DNA from: Thermoplasmatota archaeon
Lineage (GTDB): Archaea > Thermoplasmatota > Penumbrarchaeia > Penumbrarchaeales > Penumbrarchaeaceae
NCBI GenBank assembly: GCA_030600725.1
Contig: JAUVLN010000116.1
Span: 1-6,784 of the forward strand
Reading direction: 5' to 3'
Length of the DNA stretch: 6,784 nt
The notes under the pieces were generated by a model. That model searched no databases. It was not told where the DNA came from and saw only the letters and a program-made list of their open reading frames with translations. Position 1 is the stretch's first letter. Every line of letters begins with the position of its first letter. A program made the translations under genes and the position numbers. Positions 1-4,990 of this stretch are shown in pieces.

Positions 1-41
1 ACCATTGATCCCAGATTAAGGATATGCCACAGGCTACCTTT

Positions 42-74
42 AAAAAAAAAAGATCGGGCCCTCGATGGGCCCGA
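42..74 (-). terminator. Hairpin plus T10 terminator after the RRM gene
   Basis: Read on the minus strand, a perfect 8-bp GC-rich stem (TCGGGCCC, 74-67, pairing with GGGCCCGA, 61-54) closes a 5-nt loop. Two bases later comes an uninterrupted run of ten T (51-42). It begins 10 bp after the stop codon of the RRM gene. Archaeal RNA polymerase terminates on T-runs alone, so the T10 is sufficient in principle; the added strong stem gives the classic bacterial intrinsic form. The plus-strand side of the stem is followed by A-rich sequence, so I read it as directed toward minus-strand transcripts only. Positions 1-41 beyond it hold nothing I recognise. Confidence 0.8.
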
Positions 75-84
75 AAAATCCATC

Positions 85-360
85 TCAATAACTGTCGTAG
101 CGTGGTCCGTCCCTCTGAGGCCTTGGCCGTGCTTCATCGCACTTGATGGGGCGCCCTTTTAGCTCCTTGCCGTTTAGGGCCTCTATCGCCGCCTTTCCCT
201 CATCATCGCTTGTCATCTCAACGAACCCGAATCCCTTGGACCTGCCAGTGAACCTGTCCTTGATAACAGTGGTCGACTCTACCGCTCCGAACTCTTCAAA
301 TGCCTGGCGCAAATCATCCTCACCCATGTCGTAAGAGAGGTTGCCAATGTATATGTTCAT
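85..360 (-). CDS. Single-RRM RNA-binding protein
   Basis: Small (91 aa) RNA-binding protein made of one RNA recognition motif. Visible signatures are RNP2 (IYIGNL, residues 3-8) and RNP1 (KGFGFVEM, residues 42-49), whose aromatic residues stack on RNA bases. Between them lies the usual helix with DDLRQAFEEFG (15-25), and the second helix plus the LNGKELKGRPIKCDEA region (62-77) follows. A short Arg/Pro/Gly tail (78-91) ends the chain, as in the small glycine- or arginine-tailed RRM proteins of cyanobacteria and other bacteria. The start is an ATG with a strong Shine-Dalgarno site 9 nt upstream; the stop is TGA. It is likely cytoplasmic and binds single-stranded RNA; the target is unknown. It is the last gene before a strong terminator, 220 bp downstream of the prenyltransferase gene. 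RRM domains are common in eukaryotes, present in some bacteria and uncommon in archaea, so horizontal acquisition is plausible. The family is very secure; the biological role is not known. Confidence 0.95.
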   Translation of the reverse strand: MNIYIGNLSYDMGEDDLRQAFEEFGAVESTTVIKDRFTGRSKGFGFVEMTSDDEGKAAIEALNGKELKGRPIKCDEARPRPQRDGPRYDSY

Positions 361-369
361 GCCTATCTA

Positions 370-376
370 CTCCTTT
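370..376 (-). promoter_or_regulatory. Shine-Dalgarno site of the RRM gene
   Basis: On the minus strand AAAGGAG ends 9 nt before the ATG at 360. This is the clearest canonical ribosome binding site in the window. The surface-protein and glycosyltransferase genes have none, so the RRM mRNA has a real 5' leader and uses a different mode of translation start. It also confirms the RRM start codon. Confidence 0.75.
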
Positions 377-444
377 GTCAGCTGCAATGGAACAAAACTG
401 CCCACACAGCCACCTTGATCTTTCCCCAAACTTATTATCCGGGG

Positions 445-489
445 ATTTAAAGTTATACGTTCATTATATTCAAGTGTTTGCTATAATAT
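445..489 (-). promoter_or_regulatory. AT-rich candidate promoter region for the RRM gene
   Basis: Within the 220-bp gap between the prenyltransferase stop and the RRM start, the minus strand carries several TATA-like stretches: TTTAAAT (451-445), GAATATAAT (471-463) and CATATTATAG (489-480). An archaeal TATA box sits about 26-30 bp before the transcription start, so these would predict 5' leaders of roughly 60-95 nt, compatible with the Shine-Dalgarno site at 370-376. I cannot choose between them by eye, and the gene could also be read from upstream because no T-run terminator follows the prenyltransferase gene. The rest of 361-580 holds the ribosome binding site, the inverted repeat at 505-532 and nothing else I recognise. 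Confidence 0.4.
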
Positions 490-504
490 GCCTATAATCC
501 ATGT

Positions 505-532
505 TGATAGGTCCGTTATTGCAAACCTATCA
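505..532. repeat. 28-bp inverted repeat between prenyltransferase and RRM genes
   Basis: Perfect 8-bp arms TGATAGGT (505-512) and ACCTATCA (525-532) are separated by 12 bp. It lies 48 bp after the prenyltransferase stop and just upstream of the AT-rich RRM promoter candidates. It could be a protein-binding operator, or a stem-loop in the transcript with a 12-nt loop. No T-run follows on either strand, so a terminator is unlikely. Only the symmetry is seen; function is inference. Confidence 0.4.
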
Positions 533-580
533 TACCACATTCCCACCCATTTTCTGCCTGAAGGGAGCATTCGGTAAACC

Positions 581-1426
581 TCATCCTACCGTCGCCTGCA
601 GGACAAACCCTACCATGGCACATGCCATGCCCGCCTTGAGCATGATCTGGGAATGGGTGGGAGATCTTCCGGAGATCGGGATAGAGATCATGAAGACGAT
701 ATCCGCGACGATGATCGTAATAAAAGCCAATGGATGTATCCGTGTGATGAAGGGCAGCGATCCGCTGAGAAGGATCCCGAGTATGATGAAGAGGTGGCTG
801 ATGAAAAGCGCAAACCTCTCACCACGGATCATCACAAGGGTTCTCCTGCTGCCGTGGTCTCCCTCCCTGTCCTGAACGTCCTTCAGGATCTCCCTGCCCA
901 CGTTCACCGCAGCGGCCATGGCACCGACCGATATGACAAGTGGAGTGATCGAGAGGATGGAGGCCCCGAACAGGAAGAGCGTACCGGTTAGGATGCCTAT
1001 GGTGATGTTGCCCTGGATCCCACGGTACTTGCACCTGGTCTCGTATATCAGGTCCATGGACAGGGCGAAGGCGAAAATGGCGATGGGTTCCCATCTGCCT
1101 TTCATGATGGATGGGACGAGGGTAAGGATGAATGCGGATGCAAGCAGACCGACTATCATCCATCTTACCCCATCAGGGGAGATCGTCCCTTTCACCATGG
1201 GCCTGTCCGGATGCGCCCTTCGATCGATAGGGACATCACGCAGGTCGTTGAAGGTATTCATGAAGGATACGGTGAGAAATGATGATAGTGAAAGAAGTGC
1301 GACCGCAACCACATCGATCGTTTCGGGATCATGGGCCGCCAGGGCCGCTCCCGCGGAGACGGCCACCGCGGCCATGATCCCGTTCACCGGGCGAAACATC
1401 CCCACGGCGGATGCGATCTTCCCCAT
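581..1426 (-). CDS. UbiA-family prenyltransferase, probable DGGGP synthase
   Basis: Integral membrane prenyltransferase of the UbiA superfamily, 281 aa from the ATG at 1426. The best functional guess is (S)-2,3-di-O-geranylgeranylglyceryl phosphate synthase (EC 2.5.1.42), which adds the second geranylgeranyl chain in archaeal ether-lipid synthesis. The first Asp-rich motif is NDLRDVPID at 60-68 (N60, D61, D64, D68), followed by HPDRP (72-76). The second is REILKDVQDREGD at 178-190 (E179, D183, D186, D190); together these bind Mg2+ and the prenyl diphosphate. Y128, K133 and GN (139-140) fit the loop conserved in UbiA proteins. Eight or nine hydrophobic helices cover the chain, and the length is normal. 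An in-frame GTG at 1444 would add six residues; I prefer the ATG because it gives the short lead-in before the FRP motif usual in the family, and GGGGTGAGG (1447-1439) lies 12 nt upstream, slightly far. The 5' end overlaps the upstream surface-protein gene, suggesting translational coupling. Other UbiA substrates (quinone, heme, chlorophyll-like) cannot be excluded. Confidence 0.88.
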   Translation of the reverse strand: MGKIASAVGMFRPVNGIMAAVAVSAGAALAAHDPETIDVVAVALLSLSSFLTVSFMNTFNDLRDVPIDRRAHPDRPMVKGTISPDGVRWMIVGLLASAFILTLVPSIMKGRWEPIAIFAFALSMDLIYETRCKYRGIQGNITIGILTGTLFLFGASILSITPLVISVGAMAAAVNVGREILKDVQDREGDHGSRRTLVMIRGERFALFISHLFIILGILLSGSLPFITRIHPLAFITIIVADIVFMISIPISGRSPTHSQIMLKAGMACAMVGFVLQATVG

Positions 1427-3950
1427 GATCTGATGTATCCTCACCCCTGTTAAAAAGGTTGGTGCGGGTCATTAGAAGCAGGATGAGAAGAGCGGCGACC
1501 AGCAGGGAGAAGATGATGGCCGCAACTATCCATGGGTTCGGCCCATCATCGTTCATGGGATCGCCCTCGTCAGGAGCGATGAGAAGTTTAATCTTCCCTG
1601 GCCCTCCTCCCCGGTATTCCAGGTAAAGCACGATCTCCTCCGGCATCTCGCCTCGCGGTGTCGTAATGACAACGGTCATATTCAGGGGATAGGGCAGTCT
1701 ATCTATTGTCATCGGGTTGGAGGTCAATGAGATGTTCTCCCCACTATCCCTCATCGTTAACCTGACATCCTCGATAATGGAGTTCCGCGGCTCCAATCCG
1801 ATATCGAAGGTGACGATCGAATTCCCGCTGCCGTCGTCCACGGCCCGGAGGGGCATCTCCGGCATCACGATCCTGACGTCCGGGGGAGGGGGGTTAACAT
1901 AGACCTTCAGCAACGCTTCCCTTGTGATGGATGGTCCCGATGCGGTGACCCTGACGATGAAAGGCCCCCCCTGAGATGATCCCGTCAACCTCATGGTGGT
2001 GTTGCCCGTGGGTATCAGTGTATCATCATCAAGGTCCGCGGCAAGTTCGTTTTGGGGATAGGTCAGGGTCAGGGCAACCTTCGAATTGAAGCCGTTGACG
2101 GATATCGCCCGGATATCAACCGTTGCAACATCGCCTTCCTGGATGAATATTATATCCTCGCTCAGGATCAACTCGACGTCGGCCAACGTGGCCTCCCGGA
2201 TCGTTACGGTCACCGGGATAGTCCTGTGGGTGGATGGCCCCGATCCCGCTGTTATGAAGAAATGGTGCTCACCCGATTCCGCCCAGGAGTCTACACTGAG
2301 GGTTCCCCTGATTTCAGTGGGGACGCCGCAGGGATCACATAGGGTGTTGTTGAACGAGAGCTTCATGCCCATCGGAAGCAGGTATGGAGAGATCTCGATC
2401 GGGTCCGAAAGAGGATTGGATGAGTTCACCGCTATCTCGAAGGATCCCTGCCTGTCCGCACCGATCTCAAGGTTAAGGCTCCCGGGGGAGATGTCGATCG
2501 TGGGTGAGCCGTCATCGATCACATATGCGATCTCCGCAGTCCTGATGCCTTCCACATTGCTTGCGGAGATCTCTATTACACCCGAATCGCCGTCAACCAT
2601 TCCGGTTGTAGATACGGAAAGCTCAACGAAATCCGTCCCGGTGATGGTCGACGGTGTAAGAACCCCTTCGGAAGTTTCTATCTCCGTCTGACCGTTGAAC
2701 TCACCGGCATATTGGACGAGTATCGGTATCGAGACGTCATCTCCCGGCCGTATGTTGGTTGATGAGAACGGCAGGATCAGGTTGACTCCCGGATCATCCC
2801 TGTAGACCATGGTGACCCTGCCAAGCTGGCTGAAACCGAACACTTCGGGCCCGTCATGGGTCGGGTCGAGATCGTGTATTCCGGTTCCCAGCATGACCCA
2901 CCCCTCCCGGTAGATCTCCTTGAACCTGTAGGAGCCGTTGAACCAGATAAGGCCAAGCCTGTTGTTCCATGTCGCGATCGCAAGCGTCATCTTGCCGTCC
3001 ACCAAGATCCCCGCCTCCAGACCGTATACCGAAGCCCCTTCATTGTGGATTATATCCTTCACCCACGTATCGCCATCCCGATGGATCAGGTAAACCGATC
3101 CCGAGTGTGTGGATGCGATGACCTCCGCCCCCTCGAATCTGGGATCGATATCGGCCAATACCAGGTCCGAGACCTGTATCCCGAGATCGGCGATATCCTC
3201 GGCAGACCAGTTGGACCCGCTCCTACCGAGCATGGTTACCCTGCCCTCTTTTCCTCCGATGACGATCTCATTTCCATCGTATTCATCGGTTATGTCCCCT
3301 ACCACACAGGCATCCAGTGGAAAGTCATCAGTGTGGATGACCTCGGAATACCATTTACCCCTGTCCCCCCATACCACGGCCACCCTTCCGGTCTCCCCGA
3401 CTAACACCACTTCGTTACCCGGGTCATCATGTACATCACCAAGGGCAACCTCGTACAACCAGTCATCATCCCTCCATATCCTCTCCTCAACCCATGTCCC
3501 CTCCTCGTTCCAGATCAGGTACGCGGAATAGGCCTCGTCGCAGATGGCGATCTCGTCGCCTTCCCTTCCCCCGATAACGGATCCCGCAGTTATGGAGAAG
3601 ACCTGGGCTGTCTCATCGCTGTCTCCCCCGAAATTCGACGTGTGGACCAATTCGTTCTCCCAGGAGGGTCCCGCCCCCCAGAAGACCCTGACCCTGCCGT
3701 TATCCCTGCAGGTCGCCATCTCGTCCCCGTCCCTGCCGGGGATCAGGTCACCGAATGCACCCCTGTAGAGGGCCCCGTTCTCCTTGTACAATTTGAGGCT
3801 CTCGAAAATAAGATCGTCCTCTGCCCTTGTATCCTGGATATCATCCGTTCCCTTGTAAGATGATCCGATCGCCGAAGGTAGGACCAGTAGAAGAAAAGCT
3901 AGGAACAGAATGGAAAGTTGAGGGTTCGGGGCCGGTCGAGCCATCATCAT
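1329..3950 (-). CDS. Secreted, membrane-anchored propeller/Ig-like surface protein
   Basis: Large (873 aa) predicted cell-surface protein of unknown function. A signal peptide occupies residues 1-29 (hydrophobic core LSILFLAFLLLVL, likely cleavage after SAIG). Residues about 60-385 form seven repeats of roughly 45 aa, each with a GD-x-x-x-x-x-x-G-x-E-like turn, then a strand, then an aromatic strand such as VAVVWGDRGKWYSEVIHT; this reads as a seven-bladed FG-GAP/VCBS-like beta-propeller. About four Ig-like beta domains follow (roughly 395-480, 482-585, 588-686, 690-793). A transmembrane helix at 807-827 ends in basic residues, leaving a 40-46-residue Arg/Gly-rich tail inside the cell. There are six N-X-S/T sequons (N247, N338, N534, N650, N739, N757), and a CxxC pair at C538/C541. 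Three consecutive ATGs (3950, 3947, 3944) start it with no Shine-Dalgarno site and a TATA-like element about 33 bp upstream, so translation is probably nearly leaderless. The last roughly 100 bp lie out of frame inside the prenyltransferase gene. Adhesion or ligand binding is a guess from architecture only. Confidence 0.88.
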   Translation of the reverse strand: MMMARPAPNPQLSILFLAFLLLVLPSAIGSSYKGTDDIQDTRAEDDLIFESLKLYKENGALYRGAFGDLIPGRDGDEMATCRDNGRVRVFWGAGPSWENELVHTSNFGGDSDETAQVFSITAGSVIGGREGDEIAICDEAYSAYLIWNEEGTWVEERIWRDDDWLYEVALGDVHDDPGNEVVLVGETGRVAVVWGDRGKWYSEVIHTDDFPLDACVVGDITDEYDGNEIVIGGKEGRVTMLGRSGSNWSAEDIADLGIQVSDLVLADIDPRFEGAEVIASTHSGSVYLIHRDGDTWVKDIIHNEGASVYGLEAGILVDGKMTLAIATWNNRLGLIWFNGSYRFKEIYREGWVMLGTGIHDLDPTHDGPEVFGFSQLGRVTMVYRDDPGVNLILPFSSTNIRPGDDVSIPILVQYAGEFNGQTEIETSEGVLTPSTITGTDFVELSVSTTGMVDGDSGVIEISASNVEGIRTAEIAYVIDDGSPTIDISPGSLNLEIGADRQGSFEIAVNSSNPLSDPIEISPYLLPMGMKLSFNNTLCDPCGVPTEIRGTLSVDSWAESGEHHFFITAGSGPSTHRTIPVTVTIREATLADVELILSEDIIFIQEGDVATVDIRAISVNGFNSKVALTLTYPQNELAADLDDDTLIPTGNTTMRLTGSSQGGPFIVRVTASGPSITREALLKVYVNPPPPDVRIVMPEMPLRAVDDGSGNSIVTFDIGLEPRNSIIEDVRLTMRDSGENISLTSNPMTIDRLPYPLNMTVVITTPRGEMPEEIVLYLEYRGGGPGKIKLLIAPDEGDPMNDDGPNPWIVAAIIFSLLVAALLILLLMTRTNLFNRGEDTSDHGEDRIRRGDVSPGERDHGRGGRLRGSGPGGP

Positions 3951-3979
3951 GGGATCGTTTTCAAAATCCCGCCAATTGG

Positions 3980-3988
3980 TATAAGATA
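3980..3988 (-). promoter_or_regulatory. TATA-like promoter element of the surface-protein gene
   Basis: On the minus strand TATCTTATA (3988-3980) is centred about 33 bp before the first ATG at 3950. With the usual archaeal TATA-to-start distance of about 27 bp, transcription would begin near 3956, leaving a leader of only a few bases. The absence of any Shine-Dalgarno sequence agrees with this. A perfect palindrome CCAATTGG (3972-3979) abuts it on the downstream side and could be a binding site over the promoter. Confidence 0.5.
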
Positions 3989-4003
3989 CTATTGGTTCAA
4001 CGG

Positions 4004-4018
4004 ATCCCGATGTGGGAT
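4004..4018. repeat. Short dyad at the centre of the divergent intergenic region
   Basis: ATCCC (4004-4008) and GGGAT (4014-4018) form a 15-bp inverted repeat with a 5-bp spacer. It is centred at 4011, the exact middle of the gap between the two divergent start codons, and lies upstream of both TATA-like elements. That placement would suit a regulator acting on both genes. The arms are short, so chance is a real alternative. Confidence 0.25.
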
Positions 4019-4037
4019 ATGGTGCTCCGTTGGTACA

Positions 4038-4047
4038 TTTATTATAT
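4038..4047 (+). promoter_or_regulatory. TATA-like promoter element of the glycosyltransferase gene
   Basis: TTTATTATAT (4038-4047) is centred about 30 bp before the ATG at 4072. This places the expected transcription start within a few bases of the start codon. No Shine-Dalgarno sequence is present in the intervening bases, so the message is probably leaderless or nearly so. It matches the archaeal TATA consensus better than any other site in the window. Confidence 0.6.
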
Positions 4048-4071
4048 TCACTTCGAGATTAACCTGTTGAA

Positions 4072-4986
4072 ATGAAGATCCTTCACGTGAACAACCAGGC
4101 TTCAGTGGGATACAATCTATCAAGGGCCCAGCGGGAGCTGGGTCACCGGAGCGACCTGCTTGCCCGAAACAAACCGGATCAGAGGGCTCCGGATATCCCG
4201 GCATCTTCCATGGTATCCCTGTATCTGAAGCTTCTGAGGCTTGCCCCGCGTTACGACCTCATTCACGTTCACGGGGGGATCGGGATCTCGGGGCTTGGCC
4301 TGCTTCCATACAAGGCATTCGGAAAGAGGTTCATATCGCATTTCCACGGTTCGGAGCTTAGGGAGGGCAAACAGACATCATTCGCGTTCCTATGCGAGAG
4401 GCTCTTCGTCTCCACCCCCGACCTGCTTGATTTTGGCGGGAACGTCGGGGGAAGGGAGCTGATACACATCCCCAATCCCGTTACAATGGAGGGGGTCGAG
4501 GTTGTGGATTGGGAGACAAGGCTGGGGGAGCTGGAACACGGAGCTCCGCTCAGATTGGCCCACATGCCGACAAGAAGGTCGGTCAAGGGGACCTCCAACG
4601 TGATCAAGGGCGTCGAGGATGCGAGGGCAAGAGGGGCTAATATCGAGCTCGACCTGATCGAATCGGTCCATCTGGACGAGGCGATGAGGAGGCTTCAGAA
4701 CGCCCATATATGCATCGACTGGCTTTCAGGCGATTACGACATTCACGGAGTGGTCTCCATAGAGGCCATGATCCGGGGGATCCCCACGATCTGCAGGATC
4801 GATAAACGGAGATATCCCGATGACATCCCAATTATTGCGGTACAGCAGGAGGACCTATCCAAAAAACTACTGGATATCTGTGGGGATCTTGGAGGGTTAC
4901 CGGATATTGGAAGAAGGTCCAGGGAATACGCTTTGCGATATCACGAGCCGATCAATGTTGCCCGCATGATAGAGGGATATCTCTGA
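4072..4986 (+). CDS. GT-B glycosyltransferase (GT4-like)
   Basis: Cytoplasmic or membrane-associated sugar transferase with a GT-B fold, 304 aa, compact compared with the usual 340-400 aa of GT4-type enzymes. The N-terminal half starts as an MKILHVNN strand, followed by a shortened glycine loop (SVGYNLSRAQRELGH, 11-25), then DLIHVHGG (62-69) and SHFHGSELRE (89-98), which are typical acceptor-side motifs. The IHIPNPV strand (131-137) leads into the C-terminal nucleotide-sugar domain beginning at LRLAHMPTRRSVKG (160-173). The signature region ends in DIHGVVSIEAM (223-233); here the usual E-x7-E donor motif is D223-x7-E231, a conservative change. No signal peptide or membrane helix is visible. 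The ATG has no Shine-Dalgarno site but has a well-placed TATA-like element, pointing to a leaderless message. It is divergent from a sequon-rich surface-protein gene, so a role in envelope glycans or glycoprotein sugars is possible but not shown. The donor and acceptor sugars cannot be read from the sequence. Confidence 0.88.
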   Translation: MKILHVNNQASVGYNLSRAQRELGHRSDLLARNKPDQRAPDIPASSMVSLYLKLLRLAPRYDLIHVHGGIGISGLGLLPYKAFGKRFISHFHGSELREGKQTSFAFLCERLFVSTPDLLDFGGNVGGRELIHIPNPVTMEGVEVVDWETRLGELEHGAPLRLAHMPTRRSVKGTSNVIKGVEDARARGANIELDLIESVHLDEAMRRLQNAHICIDWLSGDYDIHGVVSIEAMIRGIPTICRIDKRRYPDDIPIIAVQQEDLSKKLLDICGDLGGLPDIGRRSREYALRYHEPINVARMIEGYL

Positions 4987-4990
4987 AAGG

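Noticed and set aside
424..444. CCCC and GGGG arms flanking an AT-rich stretch upstream of the RRM gene
   Set aside because: Pairing extends only to 5 bp with a 13-base loop; too weak to call a structure.
918..1433. Long plus-strand open frame opposite the prenyltransferase gene
   Set aside because: It mirrors a gene with clear UbiA motifs, has no recognisable domain and arises from the GC-rich codon pattern of the opposite strand.
1444..1474. Programmed frameshift at CCTTTTTAAC fusing the surface protein to the prenyltransferase
   Set aside because: One slip would join the frames, but no standard slippery heptamer or following structure is evident, and the prenyltransferase has its own start codons and normal length.
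2086..2691. A 201-codon plus-strand open frame inside the surface-protein gene
   Set aside because: It is antisense to continuous Ig-like domain coding sequence, and its translation is low-complexity Ser/Pro/Ile-rich, as expected for a shadow frame.
3994..4000. GGTTCAA resembling a tRNA T-loop in the divergent intergenic region
   Set aside because: No matching T-stem, anticodon arm or acceptor stem can be formed around it.
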